This document shows positions 27,188 through 36,141 of a stretch of 64,000 nt of DNA, in pieces (the stretch's first letter is position 1; every line of letters begins with the position of its first letter). Source of the stretch: Chitinophaga pinensis (GTDB taxonomy: Bacteria; Bacteroidota; Bacteroidia; UKL13-3); NCBI GenBank assembly GCA_945898275.1, contig CAMDHZ010000015.1, forward strand, positions 1 through 64,000, read 5' to 3'. The translations under genes were made by a program, and so were the position numbers. The notes beneath the pieces are model-generated. The model was given only the letters and a program-made list of their open reading frames with translations. It was not told the DNA's origin and made no database searches.

Positions 27188-27313
27188 GGCTATATTTTAG
27201 AATGTAAGTTTAAAAGTCAAAATGAGGCTTAAGTTAACATTCAAATTGTTTTTTGCATATATCCTATTCAAATAAAAAAGTTATTTTGCAACCAAAATAA
27301 ATAGTTAAGCCCT

Positions 27314-28327
27314 ATGAAAATACTTGTTACAGGTGGAACAGGCTATATTGGTTCTCACACAGTTGTTGAGCTGCAACAAGCGGGTTATGAGGTTGTTGCC
27401 TTAGACAACTTTGACAACTCCTCACCAGAAGTTTTAGACAATATCAAAAAAATTACAGGCAAAGACCTGGTTTTTGGAAAAGTTGATATTAGGGACAAAA
27501 CCGCCCTCACCAGTTTCTTAAAAGCACAGCAAGGTATTGACGCTGTCATCCATTTTGCAGCGAATAAAGCTGTTGGCGAAAGTGTAGCCAACCCTTTGAA
27601 ATATTACGAAAATAATGTTGGTGGTACTGTAAATTTATTGTATGCCATGGAGGCTGCGGGTATTCAACAAATTGTTTTTTCTTCCTCTTGCACTGTTTAT
27701 GGCGAGGCAAATCCTCCTGTAGATGAATATGCAGAAATGCCAGTTGCTAACTCTCCTTATGGAAATACCAAGCAAATTTGCGAAGAAGTACTTAGAGATT
27801 ACTCCCAAGCATCTGAAATGAAAGTAGTAAGTCTTCGGTATTTCAATCCAGTAGGAGCGCATGAATCTGCGTTAATTGGGGAATTACCTTTGGGAGTGCC
27901 AAGCAATTTAGTGCCTTTTATTACCCAAACCGCCATTGGTAAAAGAGCTGAGCTGACTGTATTTGGCAATGATTACCCAACGCCAGACGGAACCAATATC
28001 AGAGATTATATCCATGTGGTGGATTTGGCTAAAGCACATGTGGCAGCTATTGAATATTTGGCTAAAAAGAAATATACAGCCCCTTTTTCTGTATTTAATT
28101 TGGGCACCGGAAACGGAAATTCAGTTTTAGAGGTAATAGAAACCTTTGAAAAAGTAAGTGGTGTAAAGTTAAACTACCGCATCGGTCCTCGCAGAGCTGG
28201 CGATGTAGTTCAAGTATATGCCTCTTGTGATAAAGCTGCGAAAGAATTAGGTTGGCGCACCCAAAGAGGCCTAGAGGAATGTTTGAGCAGCGCATGGAAA
28301 TGGGAACAAGCCATCCAAACTAAATAA
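27314..28327 (+). CDS. galE: UDP-glucose 4-epimerase
   Basis: 337 residues, the usual GalE length. NAD-binding G-G-T-G-Y-I-G-S-H at the start, S-S-S-C-T-V-Y-G with the catalytic Ser/Thr, and S-P-Y-G-N-T-K with the Tyr-x3-Lys pair (about 149). It interconverts UDP-glucose and UDP-galactose. It is 24 bases upstream of rfbB on the same strand, forming a nucleotide-sugar pair. Confidence 0.93.
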   Translation: MKILVTGGTGYIGSHTVVELQQAGYEVVALDNFDNSSPEVLDNIKKITGKDLVFGKVDIRDKTALTSFLKAQQGIDAVIHFAANKAVGESVANPLKYYENNVGGTVNLLYAMEAAGIQQIVFSSSCTVYGEANPPVDEYAEMPVANSPYGNTKQICEEVLRDYSQASEMKVVSLRYFNPVGAHESALIGELPLGVPSNLVPFITQTAIGKRAELTVFGNDYPTPDGTNIRDYIHVVDLAKAHVAAIEYLAKKKYTAPFSVFNLGTGNGNSVLEVIETFEKVSGVKLNYRIGPRRAGDVVQVYASCDKAAKELGWRTQRGLEECLSSAWKWEQAIQTK

Positions 28328-28351
28328 GTGTTAATTTAATGTATAATACGA

Positions 28352-29407
28352 ATGAATAGAAAAATTTTAATCACAGGAGGAGCCGGATTTATAGGTTCTC
28401 ATGTAGTGAGATTGTTTGTTAACAAATATCCAAACTACCAAATTCACAATTTGGATAAGCTTACTTACGCAGGTAACCTAAAAAACATTACAGATATTGA
28501 AAATGCCCCTAACTACCATTTTCATCGAGTTGATTTGGTTGATGCAGCTGCATTAACCAACTTGTTCAACACTCACCAATTCGACTCAGTGATTCACTTG
28601 GCCGCAGAAAGCCATGTGGACCGCAGTATTACCAATCCTTTAGAGTTTGTAATGACCAATGTTGTTGGCACAGTAAATTTACTAAATGCGGCCAAAGAAA
28701 GCTGGAAAGGTAATATGGACGGAAAAATGTTCTACCATGTTTCTACAGACGAAGTGTATGGTAGTTTGCACGATGGCGGTTTCTTTTATGAAGACACTTC
28801 TTACGACCCACAATCTCCATACTCTGCCAGTAAAGCAAGCTCTGACCATTTCGTGAGAGCCTATCACAATACGTATAAAATTCCTGTAGTGATTAGCAAT
28901 TGCAGTAACAACTATGGTCCGAACCAATTCCCAGAAAAGTTAATTCCTCTATTTATTAATAACATCAGAAACAACAAACCTTTACCTGTTTATGGCAAAG
29001 GAGAAAATGTGAGAGATTGGTTGTATGTGGTTGACCATGCACGTGCCATTGATGATGTGTTTCATAAAGGTAAAAACGGTGAAACCTACAATATTGGTGG
29101 TTTCAACGAGTGGACCAACCTCGACTTAATTAAAGTTATCTGCAAAACTGCTGATAAGAAATTAGGCAGAGCAGAAGGCGAATCTGAGAAGTTGATTACG
29201 TATGTAACAGATAGAGCAGGTCATGATTTGCGTTATGCCATTGATGCCAACAAAATTATGAAAGAACTAGGTTGGGAGCCAAGTTTACAATTTGAAGAAG
29301 GAATTGCCAAAACCATTGATTGGTATTTAGAAAACCAACAATGGATGGACGAAGTTACCAGTGGTGATTACGCCAAATATTACGATAACATGTATGCAAA
29401 AAGGTAA
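28352..29407 (+). CDS. rfbB: dTDP-glucose 4,6-dehydratase
   Basis: 351 residues. G-G-A-G-F-I-G-S-H at the start, S-T-D-E-V-Y-G-S (catalytic Thr/Asp/Glu) near 128, and S-P-Y-S-A-S-K-A-S-S-D-H with Tyr-x3-Lys near 160. It makes dTDP-4-keto-6-deoxyglucose, the branch point to dTDP-rhamnose and other deoxysugars. The matching thymidylyltransferase is at 33490; rfbC and rfbD are not in the window. Confidence 0.95.
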   Translation: MNRKILITGGAGFIGSHVVRLFVNKYPNYQIHNLDKLTYAGNLKNITDIENAPNYHFHRVDLVDAAALTNLFNTHQFDSVIHLAAESHVDRSITNPLEFVMTNVVGTVNLLNAAKESWKGNMDGKMFYHVSTDEVYGSLHDGGFFYEDTSYDPQSPYSASKASSDHFVRAYHNTYKIPVVISNCSNNYGPNQFPEKLIPLFINNIRNNKPLPVYGKGENVRDWLYVVDHARAIDDVFHKGKNGETYNIGGFNEWTNLDLIKVICKTADKKLGRAEGESEKLITYVTDRAGHDLRYAIDANKIMKELGWEPSLQFEEGIAKTIDWYLENQQWMDEVTSGDYAKYYDNMYAKR

Positions 29408-29428
29408 GAAGCGCCTTAGCGCTTCTTA
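29405..29428. terminator. Hairpin holding the stop codons of two convergent genes
   Basis: TAAGAAGCGC and GCGCTTCTTA pair perfectly around a four-base loop. The left arm begins with the rfbB stop TAA, and the stop of the convergent WG-repeat gene lies at 29416-29418, in the loop and the start of the right arm. There is no T-run, so it may be a 3'-end stabiliser or weak bidirectional terminator. Confidence 0.5.
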
Positions 29429-32400
29429 AACCAATTATAAAAATGTGTAGATGGCACTAAGTATGGAAGAACTTCTTCTTTGCTTAGTGCCATTTTTATT
29501 TCATTGGTATTGGTATTCTGCACTTTTAAACTGCGTATAATTACCTCAATACCAGTTGCTGTTAGCCTAAATTCAGGTGAAAGGAAGTTAAATAACTCCT
29601 CTTGCTTTACGCAAACATTCCAATTAATAGACTCGTCTGTTCCCATTTTATCTGTGAGCAAACGCGCAAATTTTAGTCCATTAACCTCGTCAAAATACAA
29701 TTGAGGAATCACCGGGAATATAGAATCATTTTGAATGTAAAAACTACGCATGCTTGGTATAAGTGTTCCATCATTATAGGTTGCAGTTTCCATGTTGATG
29801 TAATTAGAATTTAAGTCTATCAAATCTGGAAATCTAGCATAACTTAAACTCATCCACTCTGCCATCACAAAAGCTGCAGCTAATTTTGGTTCAACCCGAA
29901 GCTTACTTGCATTTGGCAACCAAATATCTGAACTGCCGCTACTATTTCCGTTACCATCATAATCACCCATTAATAAATTGTTTGCGTATTGAACCGAGAT
30001 GGCCTCAAAACCTAAAGCTACTGCTAGTCCGTTCGAATCTACATCTGTTTGCTGCATTGACCTTGTTGTATCTAGCCAACTTACAAACTCAGGAATAATA
30101 GGCCAACCGTTTCTATTTAAAGCCCAACTTGATTTTATCTCTCCTTCTAAAGTCATAAAATGCATCTGCTTTTTAGATTTAACTCTTATTAAACCCATAT
30201 GAGGTTTCGATACCCTTAAAACCTTTTCTTTTAAGATTTTATTTCCCAAAGTATCGTATATCATAATGCGGTTACTTTTGCTTAGGTTTACCAGTATATT
30301 TCCTTTTGGGGTAAGGCTAAAGGAGCCTTTTTTGGATTTAAATAATTGCTCGCCTTTTTTATTGTAAACCAAAAATCCACCAAATGTCCTTCGGATTTGG
30401 ATATAATTATCTGCCAAAATGCTAAAAGCTCTTCTCGACCCAAACTTCTTGTCGAAATACATTTTACCAGAAAGGTCAAAGAACTGAACTTGCTTTTCTT
30501 TTCTTGCTGCAATAAAGGAAGCACTTACTTCGATATCTTTAAAGGCAGTGTCGAGTACCCATTTAAATGCAGCATTGCTTAATCCTTTCAAGCCGCTGCT
30601 AGTGGTAAATAAATAATAATTTGGAAGGTCGACGGCTGATTTATAACTTCTACTGTTATGGTTTAATTCTTGCTCATCAAAATACAAAGGTGTAATGGCA
30701 TTGAAACTTCCTTTCAATTCATAATTATTCTTTAAATCAACCACCACTTGCTCTCCAAACCTAGAGACAATTAAGGGTTCAGATTCATTTATGGATTCTT
30801 CAAAGTCTCTCGTGCCTAACCACTTGCCATTTTTGTTTACGATATGCGTGCTTAAGCTTCCTCCCATTGTTAAATACCTATAATGCAAAGTATCTTTAAA
30901 AGGCAATACATGTTCTTTTCGATTGTATTGCCAAAGCAAGCCATCTTTTAGGTAGCTCCAATTGCAAATTTCAAGTGATGAAGCTCCATCCAGCCAAATG
31001 TCCTTAGATGGCGCTTCAAAAATTACCTTAAAGCTTCTATCACAAATTTGAGTGCTTCCCTCCTTTTCAAAAGCCAGTAATCCAAGCACTTCAGAATAAA
31101 TATACACTTTATCATAAGCAAAAGGTGTTAGTTGCTTACCTGTTGTATCAAAAACGGCATACTTATCTTTAAAACTCACCACTAGCAGTGAATCAAAACT
31201 CTCAATATCATCATAAATGCTTGGCAAAACTACTTTGCCATTTGAATTAATAATCCCTTGACAATTGTCTTTTATCAACCTAAACAGAGAGTTGTTTGCA
31301 CTATTTTCATTGTATTCATAATCATAGTTATTTTCAACTTGTTCAATGCTTTGAAAGGTATCTATTTGCAAGGCACCTGCTGCATCTTTTAGCAAAAGGT
31401 CATACTTATCTTGAATTCTAAAAATAAAGTAATCATCCCCAATTGAGCTAAGTCCGTTAAAATCCAAACGAAAAGGCTTGCTTTGCATAGAACCATCTGA
31501 TTTACGCAAAACAGATTCGCTTAAATTAGAAGCAAAGTAATAATGTTTACCCGGCAGATTTAAGGTTGGGTAGCGTTTGTTCCAAGCATGTAAAGTTCCG
31601 GTTTGAGCCAACATTTGAAAGTCGTTTGCAATCCTAAATCTGCGAAACAAGTTGTTATACGTGCGCTTGTATACAACCAAGGGAAAATTTTGGACTTGAC
31701 TATGCGATTGCGGCACAATGCTATGCCAACCTGGTTGCATTATTTCTTTGCCATTTCTATCAATGACCCCAAACTTCTCTCCTGGCATTTTCAATTTATT
31801 GCCATTGATTCGATTAGGTGTCCATTTCTTAGCATCAAACAAAACGGTGATAGCATATTCTCCGCCATTGAAAGGTTTAATGTAGCTGTATTTTGGTTTA
31901 ACAATTTCATTCCCTTTGATGTCTATCATGCCCATAAAAGGACTACCTGTAAATTTAAATGCGAGCAAATCATTCCCTAATGGATTTAAAGCTTGATATT
32001 GATAGTCTAGGATGGCTTTGCCATTGGCATAAATCAGTCCGTATTTATCATATTTTCTGGCAATATAGATTCCAGAATCATAATATATTAAATCTTCAAA
32101 GCCGTTTTGTAGTATAGTTTGACCCAATACATTGATGAGTTTATAATGCATGCCATCTAATACAATAGCATAACCATCTTTATTAAATTCTAATGCACGT
32201 TCGAATTGTGGAGAAATTAGCCAACCTTCTGCTCCAGTGCTCCCTTCCTCATAAAAATCATTTTGAAGGAAAACACTTTGTGCCGCTGCTGTATAGCCAT
32301 AGTTGCAATTAGGTCCATCCGACTTTGGGAACACTTGGTAAATGGCCAAGGCCATTTCTATGCCAAAAGAATGGTTTAATATTTTATAAGCCGGACTTAA

Positions 32401-33153
32401 CTTTTCTGTTTCAAAGTTTACCTGCACCAATTCGGCAACTCTATCATTAACCTTCGATTTGATTTCATTGAACTCAGGATTGGGAAAAACCTCCAATTTG
32501 GTAACCTGTTTAATTGGTTCAATAAACCAAGGTGAAACAGCATTTATGGTTTTAGTTTTTTGCTGAAACCTTCCTAAATGGGCATAGTTTAGGTAAATTT
32601 CTGCAACCTTTAATTCAAGGGTATTTAAAGCAAGTTGCAACAAATTGGGTGGCAAAGTGTCTTGTCCATTTCTTATGCCTTCAATAGCAATTTCTTTTGC
32701 AGCAAGTAATTTTGCATTGAAGGCAGTTGAGTCTAATAAGCCATAATTGTAGGCGTTATCAAATTCTTCAAAAGCTTCTAGGGCATTAAATAGGTTGTTG
32801 CCCCTAGATAACACTTTTGCAGCAAAATCACTTTCCTCTTCAGTGGCATTTTCCTGAAGGTTGAGGCTTTCACCGGGAAGGAGCAAATAACTGTCGAGGT
32901 AATGAGCGCCAGGCTCATAACGCATTTCTATTAAGGAGAATCCTTTTAATTTGGCTTTAAAAAAATAGCTACTGTCGAGCCCAAATAAGCAAGAATCATA
33001 AGTGGTATTGCCATTATGCTTAATGGATAAAAAAACCTTACCTCTCCCAGCAATAAGGCCAGAAGCCGCTATTTTCCCTTTGATGATAGATTCTTGGGCA
33101 AATAATTGGAGAGATAAAAAAATGAGAAGTGTTAAAAGTTTAAGGGTTTTCAT
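29416..33153 (-). CDS. Very large secreted WG-repeat protein
   Basis: 1245 residues with a signal peptide (about 1-19, ending L-F-A-Q). Residues 25-100 resemble a DUF4369-like beta domain. From about 320 many WG-type repeats follow, with a beta-hairpin pattern such as K-Y-G-L-I-Y-A-N-G-K, G-M-I-D-I-K-G-N-E-I and F-G-V-I-D-R-N-G-K-E. The last 250 residues have no recognised domain. WG-repeat proteins are common surface/periplasmic proteins in this phylum without an agreed function. The gene lies between rfbB and rfbA on the opposite strand. Confidence 0.72.
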   Translation of the reverse strand: MKTLKLLTLLIFLSLQLFAQESIIKGKIAASGLIAGRGKVFLSIKHNGNTTYDSCLFGLDSSYFFKAKLKGFSLIEMRYEPGAHYLDSYLLLPGESLNLQENATEEESDFAAKVLSRGNNLFNALEAFEEFDNAYNYGLLDSTAFNAKLLAAKEIAIEGIRNGQDTLPPNLLQLALNTLELKVAEIYLNYAHLGRFQQKTKTINAVSPWFIEPIKQVTKLEVFPNPEFNEIKSKVNDRVAELVQVNFETEKLSPAYKILNHSFGIEMALAIYQVFPKSDGPNCNYGYTAAAQSVFLQNDFYEEGSTGAEGWLISPQFERALEFNKDGYAIVLDGMHYKLINVLGQTILQNGFEDLIYYDSGIYIARKYDKYGLIYANGKAILDYQYQALNPLGNDLLAFKFTGSPFMGMIDIKGNEIVKPKYSYIKPFNGGEYAITVLFDAKKWTPNRINGNKLKMPGEKFGVIDRNGKEIMQPGWHSIVPQSHSQVQNFPLVVYKRTYNNLFRRFRIANDFQMLAQTGTLHAWNKRYPTLNLPGKHYYFASNLSESVLRKSDGSMQSKPFRLDFNGLSSIGDDYFIFRIQDKYDLLLKDAAGALQIDTFQSIEQVENNYDYEYNENSANNSLFRLIKDNCQGIINSNGKVVLPSIYDDIESFDSLLVVSFKDKYAVFDTTGKQLTPFAYDKVYIYSEVLGLLAFEKEGSTQICDRSFKVIFEAPSKDIWLDGASSLEICNWSYLKDGLLWQYNRKEHVLPFKDTLHYRYLTMGGSLSTHIVNKNGKWLGTRDFEESINESEPLIVSRFGEQVVVDLKNNYELKGSFNAITPLYFDEQELNHNSRSYKSAVDLPNYYLFTTSSGLKGLSNAAFKWVLDTAFKDIEVSASFIAARKEKQVQFFDLSGKMYFDKKFGSRRAFSILADNYIQIRRTFGGFLVYNKKGEQLFKSKKGSFSLTPKGNILVNLSKSNRIMIYDTLGNKILKEKVLRVSKPHMGLIRVKSKKQMHFMTLEGEIKSSWALNRNGWPIIPEFVSWLDTTRSMQQTDVDSNGLAVALGFEAISVQYANNLLMGDYDGNGNSSGSSDIWLPNASKLRVEPKLAAAFVMAEWMSLSYARFPDLIDLNSNYINMETATYNDGTLIPSMRSFYIQNDSIFPVIPQLYFDEVNGLKFARLLTDKMGTDESINWNVCVKQEELFNFLSPEFRLTATGIEVIIRSLKVQNTNTNEIKMALSKEEVLPYLVPSTHFYNWFKKR

Positions 33154-33489
33154 CAGCCAGTTTTATGTGATAGGCTCAAATCTAAGAAATCAGCAATACT
33201 TAGCAATCACTTTTGGTTCAAACTGAAAAATCTTTTTGCAAGAAAACTATCAATACTTGCATCAATGGCAAAGTTTGTCCTTATAATTCATCTACTTTAA
33301 CTTAATTAACTTCTGAAAATATAAAGTAACACCAGCTTGATTGGTGACATTCGCCCAATAAACTCCCGCAACCTATAGTAGTGTGCGATCCAGCTGGGGG
33401 CAGTTTGCAAGTTGCCAGAAGCCAGGTGCAAGAAGCCATTTTGCCAAAATAGGAATATCGTCTATATTGCGCGCTCAGTTGACCCAATA
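33154..33489. other. Intergenic region between the WG-repeat gene and rfbA
   Basis: 336 bases without a plausible gene. It holds a one-mismatch copy of the dispersed motif at 33213-33227 (TTGGTTCAAACTGAA) and a heptamer-phased array at 33392-33447. Promoters for the two divergent genes must lie here, but I find no convincing -33/-7 pair. Confidence 0.6.
33392..33447 (+). repeat. Heptamer-phased degenerate tandem repeat
   Basis: Eight seven-base units with GC at positions 2-3 in most (AGCTGGG GGCAGTT, TGCAAGT TGCCAGA, AGCCAGG TGCAAGA, AGCCATT TTGCCAA). The complement strand shows repeated GGCTTCT, linking it to the array at 18445-18479. Confidence 0.6.
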
Positions 33490-34356
33490 ATGAAAGGAAT
33501 AATTTTAGCAGGAGGCAGCGGAACTCGCTTGCATCCACTTACAATTGCCGTTAGTAAGCAATTGATGCCTGTTTACGACAAACCTATGATTTACTACCCA
33601 CTAAGCACTTTGATGCTTGCTGGAATTAGAGAAATCTTAATTATTACAACCCCTCACGACCAAGAAGGGTTTGTTAAACTCCTTGGCGATGGCTCTCAAA
33701 TTGGGTGTAGGTTTGAATATGCCGTACAACCCTCTCCTGATGGTTTGGCGCAGGCGTTTATCATTGGCGAAAAGTTTATTGGAAACGATAAAGTGGCCTT
33801 GGTTTTAGGAGATAATATTTTTTACAGCGCAGGCTTAAGCGACCTCCTTCAAAGCAATAATGACCCTGAAGGTGGGGTAGTTTTTGCGTACCATGTAAAC
33901 GACCCAGAACGCTATGGGGTGGTGGAATTTGATCAAGACATGAAAGCCTTAAGCATTGAAGAAAAACCAGAAAACCCTAAGTCAAATTACGCAGTACCAG
34001 GACTTTATTTCTATGACAACTCGGTAGTGGAGGTTGCAAAAAACATTAAGCCCTCACCACGTGGAGAATTAGAAATTACCGATATAAATAAATATTACCT
34101 TGAAAGAGGCTTACTAAAAGTAGGCGTTTTGCGCAGAGGTACTGCTTGGTTAGATACTGGTACTTTTGAATCTTTGATGCAAGCTGGGCAGTTTGTGCAA
34201 GTTATTGAAGACCGCCAGGGTTGGAAGATTGGTTGCATTGAAGAAGTAGCCTTTCGCATGGGTTGGTTAGACATAGCTGGATTGGAAAGAGAAGGCAAAA
34301 AATACCTAAAAAGTGGCTACGGTAAATACCTTTTAGGATTGTTAAATAATCATTAA
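33490..34356 (+). CDS. rfbA: Glucose-1-phosphate thymidylyltransferase
   Basis: 288 residues, the standard RmlA length. [11 protein letters not shown] nucleotide-binding loop, then [16 protein letters not shown] and G-D-N-I-F-Y. It makes dTDP-glucose, the substrate of rfbB. The ATG at 33490 gives the family's typical M-K-G-I-I-L-A-G-G start; the 26 in-frame codons upstream are repeat-derived. Confidence 0.95.
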   Translation: MKGIILAGGSGTRLHPLTIAVSKQLMPVYDKPMIYYPLSTLMLAGIREILIITTPHDQEGFVKLLGDGSQIGCRFEYAVQPSPDGLAQAFIIGEKFIGNDKVALVLGDNIFYSAGLSDLLQSNNDPEGGVVFAYHVNDPERYGVVEFDQDMKALSIEEKPENPKSNYAVPGLYFYDNSVVEVAKNIKPSPRGELEITDINKYYLERGLLKVGVLRRGTAWLDTGTFESLMQAGQFVQVIEDRQGWKIGCIEEVAFRMGWLDIAGLEREGKKYLKSGYGKYLLGLLNNH

Positions 34357-34380
34357 TTTTTAAACTTAGGAAATACAAAT

Positions 34381-35358
34381 ATGAATCCACAACACGAAGC
34401 ATTAAGGAAATTTGGTTATCAAATTAATTTTGCGGTAGAAAATTTTAGCAACCATGGCTTAGCAGCCAATCAGTTTTCAAATATATTAATTGGCGGTTTA
34501 GGTGGCAGTGGCATTGGCGGTAGAATTGTTAAAACCCTATTCATGGATGAATTTCCATTGCCAGTTGAGGTGATTGCTGATTATACTTTACCAGCCTATG
34601 TTAACGAAAAAACATTGGTAATCCTTGGTTCATACAGTGGCAATACAGAAGAAACTTTGGCCATGTTTGACGAAGTTAAGAAAAGAGGAAGCCAAATGTT
34701 GGTTTTGACCAGTGGAGGTAAGTTAGGCAATTTGGTTAAAGAGAACAATTTAAAAAGTTACTTCATAGAACCTGGTGTTCAACCTAGAATGGCTTTAGGT
34801 TACTCTTTGAGCTACTTGGTGTTAATTTTTGCAGAACTTATAGGAAAAGATGCTCGTGAAGAAATGAAAAAAGTTTCAAGCTTATTCGATAATTGCGACC
34901 CTTACCAACAAGATGCAGAAGAAGTTTTTGAGGCTATCAAAAGCAAAGTAAATTCAAAATATGTGGTACTTAGCGATGCTCAATTTGAAGCAGTTGCCAC
35001 ACGTTTTGCGCAGCAAGTGCAAGAAAATGCAAAGCACGAATGTTTTACTCATGTGCTTCCTGAACATAATCACAATGTAATTGAAAGCTATTATGGCACA
35101 TTGGATACCGTGTTCTTTTTCTTAAATTCTAACAGCAATCCAAGAGTTGGTTCAAGATTCGAATTCTTGAATGGTTTATTAGAAGTTGAAAACCATAAGG
35201 TAATAGAAATGGGTGTTGAGCAATTTAATTTTGCTTCAGTTTATCAAACGATTCACAGACTTGACTGGTTAAGTTTATTGGTAGCAGATCATAGACGTGT
35301 TGATTCACTCAATGTTCCAAATATCGCGTCATTAAAAGAGTTTTTAGAAAACGTATAA
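34381..35358 (+). CDS. Bifunctional phosphoglucose/phosphomannose isomerase (SIS fold)
   Basis: 325 residues with two SIS domains. I-G-G-L-G-G-S-G-I-G-G and S-Y-S-G-N-T-E-E-T-L are the sugar-phosphate-binding loops, and P-E-H-N-H-N-V-I-E is the active-site motif near 228. It interconverts glucose-6-P, mannose-6-P and fructose-6-P, feeding nucleotide-sugar synthesis. It lies 24 bases after rfbA and two bases before the PHP phosphatase, so these three form an operon. Confidence 0.85.
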   Translation: MNPQHEALRKFGYQINFAVENFSNHGLAANQFSNILIGGLGGSGIGGRIVKTLFMDEFPLPVEVIADYTLPAYVNEKTLVILGSYSGNTEETLAMFDEVKKRGSQMLVLTSGGKLGNLVKENNLKSYFIEPGVQPRMALGYSLSYLVLIFAELIGKDAREEMKKVSSLFDNCDPYQQDAEEVFEAIKSKVNSKYVVLSDAQFEAVATRFAQQVQENAKHECFTHVLPEHNHNVIESYYGTLDTVFFFLNSNSNPRVGSRFEFLNGLLEVENHKVIEMGVEQFNFASVYQTIHRLDWLSLLVADHRRVDSLNVPNIASLKEFLENV

Positions 35359-35360
35359 CT

Positions 35361-36119
35361 TTGTCATTTTTTAGCAAATTATTTAGCGGAACAAAAGGTG
35401 CAGATAGAAATGCTGCACCTTTTGTTAATCCCATTCAAGTAGAGTTTCACTCACATCTCATTTTTGGTGTGGATGATGGCTGTGAAACCATAGAGCAAAG
35501 CCTAGAAATATTAGAAGGTTTTGCAAAGCTCGGTATGCGTAAGGTAATCACCACGCCGCATATCATGAGTGATTTTTACAAAAACAGCAAGGAAAATCTA
35601 TTTCCGATTAGAGATGAAATTAGGAGAAGACTCAAAGAAAATAATATTGAGTTAGAATTAGACTGCGCTGCAGAATATTTGATTGATGACGGCTTTGAAA
35701 AGAAAATTGAAAAGGGCGACTTATTAACCTTTGGTCCAAATGGTAAGCATGTTTTAGTAGAATTACCTTTTATGAATGAGCCTAGAAATTTAGCTTCTAG
35801 TTTATTTGAATTGCAGATTGCAGGGTTTACTCCCATATTGGCTCATCCTGAAAGATATCTTTATTATAATGATGATCGCAGTAGGTTTCATGATTTAAAA
35901 GACCAAGGAATTTTATTGCAAATGAACATGCTTTCATGCCTTGGCTATTATTCTAAACCAGTTCAAGATGCGGCAATTTATTTGGTCAACAACAATTTGG
36001 TAGACTTGGTAGGTTCAGATACTCACAACATTAAGCACCAAGAATTGTTGCAAGAAGTGTATCAAAACAAGGTTTACCATAAAGTGTGCGAAGCTGCATT
36101 ATTAAATAATAATTTATAA
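35361..36119 (+). CDS. CpsB/YwqE-type PHP tyrosine-protein phosphatase
   Basis: 252 residues. Metal-binding motifs of the PHP domain: E-F-H-S-H-L-I-F-G-V-D-D-G (about 29), T-P-H-I-M-S-D-F, L-A-H-P-E-R-Y and G-S-D-T-H-N. Such enzymes dephosphorylate the tyrosine kinases that control capsule/exopolysaccharide export, fitting the nucleotide-sugar context. The only reasonable start is TTG at 35361, two bases past the upstream stop; the next Met is too far into the domain. Confidence 0.82.
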   Translation: MSFFSKLFSGTKGADRNAAPFVNPIQVEFHSHLIFGVDDGCETIEQSLEILEGFAKLGMRKVITTPHIMSDFYKNSKENLFPIRDEIRRRLKENNIELELDCAAEYLIDDGFEKKIEKGDLLTFGPNGKHVLVELPFMNEPRNLASSLFELQIAGFTPILAHPERYLYYNDDRSRFHDLKDQGILLQMNMLSCLGYYSKPVQDAAIYLVNNNLVDLVGSDTHNIKHQELLQEVYQNKVYHKVCEAALLNNNL

Positions 36120-36129
36120 ACTAGCTCCC

Positions 36130-36137
36130 TACCTTTG
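36130..36137 (+). promoter_or_regulatory. -7-like box directly before the hydrolase gene
   Basis: TACCTTTG ends four bases before the ATG at 36142, so if used the message would be leaderless. No clear -33 partner. Confidence 0.3.
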
Positions 36138-36141
36138 TGTC

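Noticed and set aside
31603-31980. 125-residue frame antisense to the WG-repeat gene
   Set aside because: Shadow of a long intact coding sequence with clear protein repeats; no start context or family pattern.
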